Assembly: GCA_019188255.1 (NCBI GenBank)
Contig: JAETXT010000002.1
Coordinates: forward strand, 744,001 to 808,000
Reading direction: 5' to 3'
From: Verticillium longisporum
Taxonomy: Eukaryota > Ascomycota > Sordariomycetes > Glomerellales > Plectosphaerellaceae
DNA length: 64,000 bases
Part shown: one piece after another, positions 24,263 to 37,894 of the stretch
How the letters are laid out: every line of letters begins with the position of its first letter
Numbering within the stretch: position 1 is the first letter of the stretch
Position numbers and translations under genes: made by a program
Notes under the pieces: generated by a model
Told to the model about the DNA's origin: nothing
The model's input: the letters and a program-made list of their open reading frames with translations, nothing else
The model's database searches: none

Positions 24263-27200
24263 GCACATGACCGGCAAGTGGTAGACAGGATGGGACGGTC
24301 ACCTGTCCGCTTTGGCGGACCGCTCTGGTGCCGCTGCACGTTACGGTTTCACCACGTCTGCAGTCTCCAAGCAGCAATGCATGTAGAAACTGTTGCGCTC
24401 TGCACGGGCTTGTTGATCAGTTTGTTGCGTGTTTCTTGGCTGATGGCTACCAAACACGACCAGCGATCATCTCGACCAGTTGGTTCCAGGTCGAACCTAT
24501 TCGTCCTGCTCAGGGTGTGCACCTTCCTTGACTCGAGCAGGAACTGATCTACTCTGTAGCAATGTAACCCTCGCGTGACAAGTATTGGAGGATGACGTCG
24601 TTTGCCAACAAAGTGCATCTATTCAATACCGAGATCGATCTCAATATCAGCGAAAGATCTGTCAAGCTCCCCCCCATCATTCCGGAATGGAAGGCATGCC
24701 CTGGTTTTCTTGACGAACGTATGAAGGCAACTTGGCAGAGATGGACATCGTGGCCTGGTCTTGGCCGAGTCCATCGACGAACACTACTGGGAAAGGTCTC
24801 GTGGCTGTGGCGGCTTCTGCTCTTCATTGAACGTGAAACGCGACGCACCAGCTTTCTATCAGTTGAGGATCAGGGAGCCAAGGGACTCAATTGCCACCAG
24901 GCAACCTCCTGTTGCCGATGAGCAACATCATATTCAGTCGATCATGCAATCATGGCGCAATCAGGTTGTCAATGACCGTGGTCCAGCATGATCATCACCG
25001 TTGATATGCTTTCAAAATTGGACGGGTCATGCTCATCTGCATGAGATACCATTGTCCATTGCATATGAGTGTTGCCTTTGTGATGAACCACGAGGAAAGT
25101 CCGACATTGCTGTCAACCAGTCGCCCTGACATCAAGCGTCTGTTTGCCTGTTTTGGCCGGCGGCCGCAAAACAAGAGGTTCTCCAACGCCTGACTCTCCA
25201 ATATTCGTTGGAGGGGCAAGCTGCTGGCGGGTGGTGTGTAGGCATGAGTCGTGACAGCGGTCAAGTTGGAGAGCGTTTGAGGAGTACTCCGCGACATACA
25301 CAGTCTACATCTCCAACATATGGACGCTTGGGAACGATACATTGCCAGCTCTTGGACATTGCCTGCCCAGAAGGGACGGTGCTGCACTCCGGAAGCTTCG
25401 TCCGACCAACTGATGGTCTGATGGCGGTAGAACGAACGGCGCAAGCGGGATCGTTTGGGAATAGGCTATGACTCGGTAGTGCTTTGGTACGCCGCTGGGC
25501 TTTCCTTTAGAGGCAATGAGGTTGGACCATTTGACGGAAGCCGGCCCCCGGCCTAGTCCAGCTGCCCATGGGGGAAATCTCGGGGTAGACTTGGCGTAAA
25601 GGCTGTGTAATGCGCCATCAGCCAAGAGCCTTGTTCTTGGTTGAAGGCTGCTTGTTTATGGAGATGATGCCTGATGATACTGGACCTTGCTGACAGTCGT
25701 GTCGGGAAGAACTCCGTCGCTCATAACGTATTCAGGCCGAAACCTGGCAACCCACGAGTCAGATCAATATCAATTATGACGTATTTGTCCTCTCGTGATG
25801 TCGAAACTGGGGCCAAGCAACAAAAGCCGCAAGCCCAATGTGGTCTTGGGGTACGAACTTGGTGTTTGCGATCGCGCCACAGGGCCGAATTCGGTTCAGG
25901 ACAGCTGACGCTTGTTTCCCCGCGTTGAACGGGGGGGCCGTTGCTAGTCACGAACTCTACTGCTCCGGTGCCATGAACTGACTTCCGAGCATTTGCCCGG
26001 TGGCGCAGTCACGAAGGTCTAAGAGGAAACGGTGTCAAAGGACACCAACAAGCGAATTAATCATGTTGAATTTGCGAAAACGAAGAAACGGTAACCAAGT
26101 GTCGGGAAAGTGGGCGCTGTCAAGGGTGCTTGGCGGATTTCATCGAAACCCCACGTGTAGTTTGGTAGCTATCTGGCGTTGGTTTGATCCACCATGGCGA
26201 CTGTCATGTCAATTGGGAAGGTCGCTACTGTAATGACACCCTTCCACGTTTGACGAAACAGGTGGTCAGAAGGGCGACCAGACATCGCATCAGGGGTCTG
26301 TCTGTCCCTTTGGGAGGGGGCACAGGTTTCACAACCGGTGAGCGCATACCCCTGTGACTAGAATAAGACGTGCTTCGGAGTGGCAGGTCGGAAATCACCA
26401 TTGAGCAGGGCTGTGGGACCCTTTCAGGAGGAGATCACACAGCGTGCGCGTTGTGGTTTGGGTACGTGCCCCATGTCGAGCCCGCAACTGGGTACGTACG
26501 GCGGACGTGCGAGCCCTGTGCGGGCCTGACCAGGAGATTGTGAGCTCTGAGCTTCTGCCGGATTCGATAGCTCGCCTGCTTTCTGGCTTCGTCACAGGAC
26601 TTCGTCTGGTGCTCCTTTCGGGAAAGTCCTTCTAGAAGGTTGCGGGACCGACCTCCCATTTCGGGGAGGTGTCCGAGACGAATCCCCATGGCCACAAGCT
26701 GGGGTTAAGTGGGAGAAGACGGGGGTAGTGAGTGGGTCTGGACGGTGGGTGGCGGCCTTTGGCCAAAGCCTGAATATTTCCTGATAATAATTTGTTTTCT
26801 TTTCTGCCCGTCTCGTGGTCTGCTCGCGCCTGAGCCCGGGATGCGACGCCGAGGCTGGCCGAACGGATCCTGGGGTGGTGCCGTGAAAGCACCGACAACG
26901 CGGACCAAAGGGGCGGCTGGCCACGATGGGGGTATGATGCAATGTGTCAAATCGACAAGAAGTATTGTACCCTGGCAAGCAGATAATCGAAAGACAAGAG
27001 CCCAAGACTCGAGTCGCCAGATACCTCAGAATTACGAGAAGACGTGCATCTTGATCGAATTTCAGTGAAGAGTTGTTTGAGCCTGGCATTCGTGGCGTTG
27101 CTTTCATCAGTGGAGTAAAGGAATGTAGGGTGTTCGTTTTCAGCGGCTCCGGTAGCAAGCTTCTGATCTGTCGAGTCAGAGACGCACCTGTCAGGTCGAT

Positions 27201-28155
27201 TGACGGCAAGACAGACAGTCGCGACATGTAGAAACAGATGCATCCATGCAATTGTGACAATTGGCGTCCTTGTCGTCTCAGGCATTTCGAAGCCAAACAA
27301 GTGACCGTTCGTGCGCAGGCAAAGCCGTGCGATGTGCCTGGTCGACAAGGCCAGATGGCTGAGGCTCACTCAGGTGTTCCCGCTAGAATTGGTCGGATGG
27401 GCGCGCGTGTCGGCCAAGGGGTGCCAACCAACACCCTTGTTACTCCGAGAAGGACAGACGCGCCAATGAGCAGCAGCGAGTATCATACATGACATCAGAA
27501 GGCGAAGGATCTCGATATCAGAAATGACGACCTGACGGCGACATCGCGAGGGAATGTCATCAGAGTCGGTATCAGCACACCGCAGATGAACTGCCAGAGT
27601 GCTGTTGTACGGCGTCCAAATGAGATTCTTCTGGGTCGTCGCCTGCAGTGCCTCGACCTACAGGCTCGCTTGGTTGGCCAGCTAGCTGTGTAGAACGACG
27701 GGAGCTTTCGTAGCGATGCGAACATGGCATGGTACTCCGGAGCAGTCTAGCTGACAGATGATCTGCTGCTTTAGCTCGGCTCTTGGGATAGGTGTTGTCG
27801 CAGACGGCGAACTCATGCGCCTGGTAGGCACCTAGACCTAGTCTGCGTGGCCGGTCCGGGGAAAGAGTGCGGAGGAGAAACTCAAAGATCGCATGCGAAT
27901 CTATCTGATGAACCAAAAACAAGTCAGTGGTAGAAACGGGAATAGACCAGCGTCTGGCGCCAAGAACGGGGAACACCCCGCGTTACGGTCAACGGTGGAC
28001 TGTTTGGGGTAAGTAGCTGCTGCCCCCAGGACGCTTTTTGGCTGGCGGGGTGCTTCTTGCCCACAAGAGTACTTTACTTCACGGATCTGGAACGACATAC
28101 ACTGGATCCCAACAAACGTCAACTCACCGAGGATTTTGTTGTTCGGAACCAGGGT

Positions 28156-28203
28156 CAGCATGGCAGCATGGCAGCATGGCAGAATGGCAGCATGGCAGCA
28201 TTG
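28156..28203. repeat. Six tandem 8-bp units (CAGCATGG)
   Basis: Six consecutive 8-bp units, four perfect, one CAGAATGG and one CAGCATTG. Because 8 is not a multiple of 3, each reading frame gives a 24-bp protein repeat. This explains the Cys-His-Ala/Met-Ala-rich open frames seen here, which are not taken as genes. Confidence 0.9.
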
Positions 28204-30976
28204 CATGTCGAGGAAAGTCGGTGAGAAAGTCATTCGCCCAACACGACTGCCACGACTTGCCCCTCCATCCCGCGGAAAGGTGGGGTGGGATGCAGCCCAC
28301 CAGAAGTCGTGGCTGTCATGGAGCAGGCAGATAAAGCGGCTCTTTCTTTGGGGGAAGGGGAAACACATGCAGGCGACCAGACGCGATGGGGGCAACCACA
28401 CCCATTTATCCCCCGCGGAAGGCGGAAGGCGCACAGCGATGGGCATCGCCAGCCAACCGATCTGCCCTGCGCCTGCCACAGTTTCAACCCGACAACAAAC
28501 CCAACCCTTCTGCGCCTCCCACTTCACTCTTGTTTCCTCCAAGCTGTATGACTCCTCTTCATGCTTGCCGCGACATGCACAAAGCACCTGTCGTTGCGCC
28601 TTGGGGGGACCGATGCGGCATGCGACTGGAAGCGACCACCCTGCCCACCCTCAATCAACGGAATATTTCTCCTGATACGGTGGCATGAATCGGCCTGGTC
28701 AGAATTTGATGAGTCGTCGCCGGCTGGGATTTACCAAAGTTCACCTTTACTGGCCACACCCACTCTGCGAGGCTTCGGATCTGGATATTATGTCCAGAAT
28801 AAGATTGGTTCCTGTGGGCTGAATACTTGGTGGTGTGTAGCATCAAAACTCAGCATCAGTGCCCCGGGGTAGGCCAGACGCGAACCGTGACCGATCGTCT
28901 CGCCGCATCCACGGCCTTGTCGGAACCAGGCGAATCAAGCCATGCGCAGTGATACGATACAGTCACCGCAGTAGTTCCTCGCCAGGGCGTCAGCCCGACG
29001 GCACCTGAGCGAGGCGTGCGTTGTGCGAAAGACCGGCGCGAATCCAGAACCGCATCGTGGCGCCTTGATCTCGCCAGCTACTGCCGCTCTGCCTTTGCGC
29101 ACCCGACCCCCGCATTGTATCCCACACATGACGTGCCTCTAGACCCTCTCCACGTTGAAGCCAATTCTGGTCAATTGCGAGGTGCTGTCGTAGTCCCTGG
29201 GCCATCGCCCATTACGGACGCCAAACCGCCATGTCTCGCCTTCGGCCGGAATCTGTCCATCAACAGCTGAGATGCAGGCAATTGGTGCCAAGGCATTGGG
29301 CACTCCCAATTGGACACAATGAAGCATCTAGCAACCCTCCACGACACCCTTGGGACCCGGCTGTCGGTTGAGGCTCGTCCAGTGTTGTGCGCCATCAGGC
29401 GCATACTGCCAGCCACTCACCACTACGAAAGCTATCTTGCCCACCAACAACACGCTGGTTGCATGAGCCTCGTATCCTGTTACCAGTTCTCGGGGGACCT
29501 GGAGTCATACTCCGCGGCCGCCAAATGTTCTAGACCTCAGGCGACTCTCCGCCTCCGAAGTGCGCGTCGATTCCTGTGAGGGACACGACGGCGACCCTCT
29601 CGCTGACCAACATGTTGAGCTTCAGGCCCGTTTGCTGTTAGCGATGTGCTCGGCATTGAAGTCACAGGCCAATGCAGCCTTGCGTCAACGTCGCGTAATT
29701 CTCTTTCTCGTTTTTGGTTCATGATTTACCTTGGTCGACAAAGACAACACGGTCAGCTGCACGACATGTCGCAAGATGGACGGACGGCCGAGCCTGTTCG
29801 CGCGAGGAAGGTGTGAGCGCCCTCCTTCAACTCTGTTTGCGCCATGCAGCAGCGGGCGATTTGCCTTGCCTTCACATGTCAATGGCACCAACCCCCTCTG
29901 TGCATCAATGGCTCACTAAGGACCACGCAATCTGTGCTTTGCTCGTGATCGCCCTACAGCATGTTCCACACGACAAAAAATGGCATATGGTTTCTAGGTG
30001 CCCTTGGACCGGACAGCCGAACATGCCAAGAGCACTTGACCGACCGCGACAGTCAAGTGGTGGTGCTTGTTCTCGTGTGTGAGTCGGAATGGCAATCAAT
30101 AGTTCTCCCTAAGCCTCCATGTACAGTCATCGACGGCATCATCCTCGTTCCCAACAAAGCATGTCTGTCTACCCCACAGAGGAGAACCGAGCTAGCTGGT
30201 AGGGGGGACGAGCATCCAAGCCTCAAGCCCTCTGGCCCCGGGAATTCCTCTTTGATAGCCTGCGTTGGTCGCCTTGACTCGCCCGAACAGACTTGCGAGA
30301 GTGATGCTTGCGCATCGCCCTCAATGAAGCTCAATGCAAAACAGATTGGTGTCATGACCATGGAAAAAATAAACAATCCCTAGGTCATATTCAGAAGGCC
30401 AAGCAACCGGCATTCGAGCCATTGGTACGGAGAAACATTAATCGGTTCCGCGCGTCGTGATTCGCGCTACGAGCACTGGATCTGCTCCGTGGTGGGTGTA
30501 CCACCATTGCACGGTAAATCACCGTCCGCGCCGTCGCTGCCCACGACGTTGTTCAACGGTCACCGCGCGTCGCGTCGAAGAGAGATAGCCAACCCCCCTC
30601 TCTCCCGGGTGACCGCGTTCTTGACAACAAGCTCGGCGTCCGCCAGAAACTCCAATAGCGCTTGTCGGTCGCGTCCTCGGCAAGGCATCGGCAGCAGCTT
30701 GACCCATGCACCTTGCCTGCCGTGAGGCATCGTGTCAAAGTGCCGTCATGTTCGCGTCCATGCAAGCCACACACTTGCCGTTCCAACGGCCCCCCCCCTT
30801 CTCTGTTCAGATGCGGCGGCCGTCCGTCTGTCCGTCTGTCCGTGCCGTCTCCGTCCTTGTCCTTGTGAGGAGCCCTTGTGAGAAAGGACGAAGAAAGTGT
30901 GAAGAACCACGCACCAGCACCGCCAACAAACCCGCACGCCCATCCGAACTCTCCCGAACCTGCGCATGCGCCGCCC

Positions 30977-31025
30977 AAAAAAAAAAAAAGTTTTCTCGCC
31001 CTGCCGGGCTGATGAGGGGGGGGGG
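30977..31025. repeat. Poly-A run (13) followed closely by poly-G run (10)
   Basis: Homopolymer A at 30977–30989 and homopolymer G at 31016–31025 in non-coding DNA. Relevant because homopolymers appear to be miscalled elsewhere in this assembly. Confidence 0.9.
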
Positions 31026-32297
31026 TGGGATGTCGTGCTGGTGACCATGACAAGGCCACCACGTCCGTGACACCTAGATCCCCACAACTCACTCACTACT
31101 ACGGTGCCTTGGGTGGTAGGCGAGAAACTCACTCCGCCCTCACTGACCTCTCGCCCGCCGCCAGTGCCGGGTACCTAGCTTGCCTAGGAGGTAGGTGACC
31201 CACGTATAGGTAAAGGGAAGTCCAAGAACAACTATGCTGACCCCGACCGCCATCTCCCGCTGCGCTTGATCTTTTTCCGCCTCTGCGGCAATTGGCATCT
31301 GCGGCAATTTGACAAGAGGCTTGAGTCACGAGATCAAAGAAGGCAGAAAGAGGAGGGGGCTCTGCTTTCGAGCTTTCTCCCCCCCCTGGAACCAACTCTC
31401 CACATTAACTCCGTACAGGCGTGGGTCTTCAGAGCTCTGCCCCTCTCCTCAACGGGAAGGCCTAGACCGCCGCAAAGGTCCAGAAATGACGCAGAGGGGT
31501 TGGAGAGGAAGGCTGCTGCATTCGAATGCTATGGGGCACGCGGCGAAAACCTGCAGAGACCACGGGTCAATATCACTCACATGGGCCACGAGAAACAGAA
31601 GTACCACCAAGGGCGCGCGTGTGACATGTCCGTGGTTTTCTCTGCACTTGGCCAGTGGAGCAGAGTTGCAGAGGCCATTCAGAGCAATCAATGACTGGGA
31701 GGGAATGGACAAGAAGCATTTTTGATCAAATTTTATTCATGTTTTTGCTAAGAGCCCGCCTGCTGGCGGGGCGTTTTGGAGTGCGCTCACTCGCTTTCCC
31801 CACTTCTCTCCCCCTCTCCACTCTCTGCGCCGTGCTCCCGTCCTCTTTGGAGACCCGAGAACTCTCGACGCACCTGAGGGTCCCTATTTTCGTTCGCGTA
31901 CCCCTTTGCAGTCAGCATCCCCCAGCCAGCCTTCCTAGGCCGTTTGTGTTTTCGAGGTCGCCCTCGGGGTATGCTGTCCCTTCTCTCTGCCTGGCCCATA
32001 CAAGTACACACTACCATTGGGGGGTCTCTCGCACCCCCGACATGAATTCTCGGAGTGCTACCGACATCCGATGAAGAAAACAAAAAAACGATAAAATAGA
32101 ACCGTGGTATCATATGAATAAGCAACGCCGCCGTAATGTTGAGGTCGTTATGCCTCTTTTCTGTGGTGTCCCTCCCGTTGGATTATGGTATAAGTGACCG
32201 TGAATGATGTGTCGCCTCGCAATGCATTGGGATGAATGTACAGGGCAGGTGGGGAAGGAGTGCCCGTTTTGTTATGTGCAGTCGATGTGGTCGGTGA

Positions 32298-34094
32298 TTA
32301 CCAACCCTTGGAGTGATAGCCTCCGTGGGTCTCCTTCTGGAAGTACTGGTTGTTGGGGTTGGCGTCTTCACCCTTGTTCATGTATGCCTTCTCGGGATAC
32401 TGCTTGAGGTTGGCAACGTCGTGGGAGGTGTGGCGACGCTTGAGGACCGCGTTGGCGGTGGAGCTCTTCTGCTGACGCTCCCAGAGCAGGTTGCGGCGCA
32501 GAGACTCTGTCAGTTCGGTGGCCAGCATGTTGCGGCGCGTGGTACGGGGCGACAGTGCGGCTTGGGCCTGGAGGTGGCTGTGGCTGGCAACGGTCGCGAT
32601 GGGCTGGGCAGTGGAGCGAGGAATCTCGTTGATGGGCTTGAGAGGCGAAGAGCGGACACCCTTCTTCATCATGAGAGGGGCCTCGTCCGAGTCGTTGGGC
32701 GAGCCGGCCACAGCGTGCGTCTGTGAAAGACGCGACGCACGTGGCAGCGCCGAAGTCGACTGCGAAGCAATGTTGCTCAGCTTGGTTGCGCGGTCGTTCT
32801 GGGCGAACATGACAGAGATGAGAGAGCGGCGCGAAGTGAGGTTGACCTTGGAGTCGACGCGCTGGAAGAGGGTCTTGTCGTCCATGCTGGAACGGCCGCT
32901 GTCTTCGATCGAGTCCTCCCAGTCGGAGGAGTCGTCGTCGTCATCAATGGCGCTCTCGTCAACGTAGTCGGTGTCCGAGTCGTCGGCCACGGCGCTGTCG
33001 TTGTCAATGGTGCGAGTGACGAGCTGAGCGCTGAACGAGGCCTGCTTCTTCTGAGGGTTGAGGAGACCATTGGGGCGGGGGAGGCGAGTGCGCTCTTGAC
33101 AGAGCTGTCCTCCTCAGAGGAGCCACCGAGAGCGAACATCTTGCGCTTGACCTGGGGGCGGGGACAGCGCGGGTGTTCTTGGGGCTGTCCTGCTCGCTGC
33201 TGGAGCAAGAGCCACCCATGACGAAGACAGGTTGCTTCTTGGCCATGACGTTCTTGGCCGCAGGCTCGGATGTGGGCTCAGGAAGAAGGGTGGCGGGGAT
33301 GCTGCGGGGAGTCTCCATGATGGTGCGGGTCAGCGAGCCCTGGGAAGGAGAGAAGCCGCGGACGACGGTGGTGCGGGAGTTGAGCTCAGGGGACGCGGGC
33401 TCCTGGGATGGCTCCTGCTCGCCGTCGGAGGACTTAGAGAGCGACTCGGTGGTGGTAGATCCGGAGCGCTCGAAGCTGGGGATGGAGGAGGGCGACGACG
33501 CCTTTTTGGCGGCCAGGTAGGGAGAGGCGATGTAGGGAAGAGGGGCGGAGAGTGGCTCCTTCTCGTTGATGATGGAAACGACAATCTTCTCAAAGCCGTC
33601 GGCGGTGATGTGACGCTCGCGGCCACGGCTGCGGCTGCTGGCACATGAGTCTTGCCTCTGTATCCTGGGGCGGACAATGTCAAGGCCGGACTCTTCGGAA
33701 AAGTCGACGGCTTCCTCGTCCATGACGGAGTCGAGGCTGCCAGAGAGCTGAGGAACGTCGGGTATCCTGGCGTCGGCGGTGATGTCGCGGGGAAGGCTGG
33801 TGGCAGTGTAGGCGGGAGTCTGCTCGTCTGTCGCGCAGCAGAAGGTCTCGCGGTTCCAGAGACGCCAGCTGATATTCTCTAGCCTGCGACCCTGCTCAAG
33901 GGACTCTGCGCAGCGGGCAAAGACTTTGGGGACGCAATGTCAGTAAAAGGGAGGCGAGGTTGTAGGCGGAAAGGCCTCCCAGCAGGCGACTTACCAGTCC
34001 ACATGCTATAGAGGTTCTGTGGGTTAGATGTGTCCACCTTGTGCAGAAGGTTGGTGTCCACAGTCAGGACGTGTGCGTCGAGTGGGAAAGGCAT
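32298..34094 (-). CDS. AreA GATA-like (PF08550) / DUF3295 regulatory protein, reading frame broken twice
   Basis: Exon 1 is complement(33995..34094). A 71-nt intron (33924–33994; donor GTAAGT, branch ACTGAC) joins in phase to exon 2, which runs to a stop at 32298. The junction recreates LYSMWTVFARCAESLEQGRR, then LENISWRLWNRETFCC, the AreA GATA-like domain (PF08550) found in fungal nitrogen/TOR-linked regulators. The rest matches DUF3295: FVMGGSCSSSEQ, then KRKMFALGGSSEEDSS, an acidic Asp/Ser stretch, SLISVMFAQND, and a conserved C-terminus (NLLWERQQKSS, GGYHSKGW). The frame changes twice in exon 2, near 33154–33163 and 33072–33081. Each shift equals one missing C (minus strand) in a C-run, and restoring both would give about 575 residues. 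Both flanks of each break remain well conserved, which favours sequence error over decay. The family is thought to act in the nucleus or cytosol in metabolic control; its biochemical role is not established. Confidence 0.85.
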
Positions 34095-35653
34095 GGTGTG
34101 TCGTGCTGCTCGGGGAATCGAGCAGGCGGGCGGAGACACGTCAGGATATATGGTTACGGTGATGCAGGCGGCGAGGGCGTGTGATGATATTGTGGTGGAA
34201 GTGTAATTGTATTGAGATACGAAGGTCGTCGGCACCGGTGGCGGGATGGTTATTCGTAAATGTACACTGAGCACTTAAAGATGCGCTACTCTCAGTTGAG
34301 GTGTTGAGGTGAAAGGGTCGATTCGTCAACGTGGACAGCTCTTGTTGGTATAGGTGGTGATAGAGTGTCGAGGTAGGCAACGATGATTGTGTTGTGAAGA
34401 TGCAGTGGATACTCGTAGAGTCTGTCGTGCAGTTGAGTGCCGGGTGGAGAGTTGAAGTAACAGGAGGGAGGAAGTGTGGGAGGTCTGGGGAGTGAGTGGT
34501 AATTATTATCGTCGGGTCAGGTCCAGGATCGGAGTCGAGCCGAAGTGGGATACAAGTATGGAATGGCTCTGGTTGTGGACGTCGATGGGGGGACTGGACG
34601 GGGACGGGTGACGGGGGGCGTGTGGGTGCTTTGGGTAAAGGGCCGGGGGAGTCGCGGTGAGTAAATGTATCTCCTCACAACATGGGCATGGGAAGGAAGC
34701 AAGGGCCGACAGGTACCTCAACGAAGGACAAGTACCCTTGTACCTCGTGGAGGTACCTAGCGCCGGGGGTGTTGTCGGTGGCTTTCCCAGATCCCCGGCG
34801 TCTCCTGCCCACCCCTTCTGAGCCTGGCCCGACGGGGGGGACGAGAGCGCAGGGGGGGTGTGGGAGGGTGTGTGGGAGGGGCCCAAGTCAGTCAGTCATG
34901 ATGGGTGGGTTCGCCTCCAGTCCAGGGGCTCAGCATCTGTGGCAGAAGTACCGGCCCACTGACTGTTTGCCGCTTCGGGCAAGTGTCGGGACGAAATGCG
35001 AAGGGCACGCTTTCCCTAAAACGGGTACCTATCCGGGGCATTTGCGGCGCACTGGATCAGATGGGCACCCCAAAGAGGACAAGTCGGCTGTTCTCAGAGC
35101 AATTTCGGCTAAGCCTATTAGGGGCACACTCTGACTACCTCTTCTGGTCAATCTCTCTCCCCCGACCGTCAGAATAATGCACCGTTTTGTCACATGACAT
35201 GATGGCGAGTCGCCTCACCTCGCCCTGCCCGCCCTGGGACCCCGGCCATCTCCCCGCCCGCCTGATGTCTTTGGCTATCCACTGCTCACACAACATTCTC
35301 CCCCCCCCCATCGGACGGAAGCATCAGCCAGGGCTGACAGCCGAGGATACGGTAATGCTACACTGCCCCGAAACGGCCTGGCCATCTCCAACCGCCAGCG
35401 GCGTATTTCCTGTTCTGGGCTGGTCTGCCGTCTCCAGATCGTCCTGTCACCTCCAGTTCATCGTGTCTTGCCCAGGCCTTACCCCCTTCTGGACTCTGTT
35501 TCTCTCCGTTCTCCCGACGGCCTGGCCAGAAGAGGAGCCACTAACTGCGTTGCAAGAGGGAGGAGACGAGGTCATGAGGCTCACAACCAAAACGGAGCCT
35601 CACGATCGCTTTCGCCGGCTTTGGTCAGCCAGACTACCTAGGAGAAATGGCAT

Positions 35654-35696
35654 TGGCACTGACTAGCACTGACACTGACACTGGCACTGGCACTGG
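35654..35696. repeat. Six-bp tandem repeat (CACTGA/CACTGG)
   Basis: A degenerate run of CACTGA and CACTGG hexamers with one CTAG-containing interruption, in non-coding DNA. Confidence 0.8.
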
Positions 35697-37894
35697 TGGC
35701 GCCCTCCCCCGAAGCCTCAGATCCACGGCTCGTCATTCCTCAACCCCAGAAATTGGCCTTTCGTCTCCGCCATGCCACGGTTGTCTGGATCACGAGTCGA
35801 GTCGCTCCGTTCCCTGATTGAATGCACTTTCTGGCCACTCTATCGCCTCCACTCTCTAATGGCCCCGTCGACTGGAATTGGAAGCCCCCGTCGGCTCTGC
35901 CAGTCACTGTGCCTGAACTTTGACTCTACCGACTGGTCATCTAGGTCACAGGTCACGTTCACTTGCCCCAGGATCCCCTCTGTGAGCGCCCCTGATCGAA
36001 TCGAATTCGGCTCTGCGGCCAGCTCTGGCGCCGGGATGTGACGTGCCCTTGGGCGGAGGAGAGAGGGGGGGGACTTCGCTTTTGGGGGCCCTTCCGAGTT
36101 TGGCTGGGCCACGCCTCTCCCCAGGTGACCTCGTGACAGGGCAGCTTGTGGCTCTGCCCTTTCATGCTACTCGTCCTCGCAATTGCTCGCGGTTCCTGAT
36201 ACAAAGGGCTGGCAGATGGTTCAGGCCCCGTGGTCACCGGCAGCCTCTTGGTGATGCCGGTGCTGTCGCCGCTGCCACCAGATCGGATCTGCAGGAATTT
36301 TGCGCAGCATCGCATGGACACTGCACTGCGGAGACAACAAGGAGAAAACTGAAGGCATCAGCGCACCGCAGCAACATCCCGCGCCCTGGCCTGCTCAACG
36401 CCCCGTTTCGCACGGTCAACATTGATCACGGGGCCTTTTCGCCCCCTCGTCGCGCGCATCGCCATCGCCCTTTTGCCAGGCAAGGCGACTCGCCCACCCC
36501 TCCAACGGGAACTCTGTGATGCGTTGTCATCTTCTCCTTGCTACCACGCACGCTCTCCTCCACCCCCCTCGCTTGCTTCCCCCGTGCTCACGGGGCTCTC
36601 TTCCCCCCGAACAACACACAGGGTCTGCGACAGTTTTTAGCGCGGCACCTCCCATGGGTCAGGTCAGGAGAGCAAAGCAATACGGCCGGATGCAGAGAGC
36701 TGTCGACGGCTGGCGGTCATCAGGACCGACCTCCAGGTCTCACCTCGGGATGGGCTTTTCCCCTGCTCAACCACTGTGGCTCGAAGAAGCATGAAGCAAT
36801 AGGGTTAGCTCATTGCCGCGCGAACCCTTGAAACGTTGCACCCCCCTTCGTCACTATCACTTTCTCTGCCTTGGGCAAGAGGTAGGGGAAAGGGCTCAGC
36901 CAAACGGTATCACAGGCCCAGGCACGTCGCGGACCAGCGGACGGCAAGCGAGTCAGATGCCCTGATTCGGTTTGATTCTTTTCCCTTCCCGTCAGGGACC
37001 CCACGGGTGTTGTTGGGCGTGCTCATTGGAGAGGTTGGCTGGCGTAGACATCGCGATGGCAATGCCTGCCTGGCCAAACCCCCTTTCCCAGCACAGTCGT
37101 AACTGACAGGCCCCCACACCCCAGCCGTCAAGTCCTTGTTCAGGGAAAGAAAATGGTTGTAACAAGGTCGCCGACCTGGGCTCGTAGATCCTCCTGCCAG
37201 CGAGCTGAACGGCATATCGTCGGTCCCCCCACATGTCGCCTTCGCTTCTCCCTGTCACCTTTTTCTTTCGTCCCGAGGCGCATGCGGCGGGCATATGAAA
37301 AGAACGCCATGTCATGTCTCTGCAAACCACGACCTGAGCGCGCGCCACGGGAGGTCGAGGGCGCTGCCCCGGGACCAGGAGGGCCTGTCTGTCGATCATT
37401 CAGCATTCGGCATGGCAAAATGAGGCGCCCATGAGGCCATCACGGGCTTGCGCCATTACCGGGTTTTGGAACAACTGGGTGACCAGCGCTAAACTAGTCT
37501 TTAGGGGGTGAGCAGCAGAAAGGTAGGTGGTACTGGGTATCAGATGCCAATGGCTCGGTTGGGCGCCCATGGTCGGGCCCTCTCGCCCGCGCGGGAGCTG
37601 GGGTGGCCGTTCCGCGAAGTGAGCCCGTCTCTGAAGCCCCTGGCCGTTGCTCTCCCGGTGCCGTGGGCTGGGACATTACGCGGTGGAGAACCTTTCGGGG
37701 CGAGCGAACTGCTCGGGTGGCAGGAACAACAGGTTTATGGGCTCACCACCTACTGTCCAGATTGGATGGACAAGGCGCCGGGGCCATTCCGACGCGTGTT
37801 GGCTGCTGTGCATCGGACGTTGCACATGGTTTTGCCCGTCCGATCGTGATCGTGTGTTGCGGTGCAGGTGCATATTGCCGCCGCCGCTTATTGC

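Larger units (their letters stand above)
18579..32297. other. Gene-poor interval of 13.7 kb
   Basis: I find no supportable gene between the CHY gene and the DUF3295 gene. The DNA is not AT-rich and does not look repeat-mutated. It is a mix of C/T- and G/A-skewed tracts with tandem repeats, microsatellites and homopolymers. The longest open frames (for example 22196–22789 and 26592–27296 on the minus strand) are Arg/Pro/Ser-rich and lack domains or plausible splicing. Minus-strand frames near 27.5–27.95 kb have somewhat more protein-like composition but are broken. ACCTAGGT-type motifs occur near 21641–21690 and 31171–31197. Confidence 0.45.

Noticed and set aside
26592..27296. 234-residue minus-strand open frame
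   Set aside because: No domain, biased composition, no start or splice context, and competing frames of similar length on both strands.
27495..27976. Minus-strand frames with protein-like stretches (for example HEFAVCDNTYPKSRAKAADH)
   Set aside because: Pieces lie in two frames, end in stops, and I recognise no family; not enough to call a gene or pseudogene.
33152..33165. A 14-bp GT...AG segment (minus strand) whose removal would fix the first DUF3295 frameshift
   Set aside because: Fourteen bases is far below the minimum for spliceosomal introns and there is no branch site. One missing C in the same run explains the shift better.
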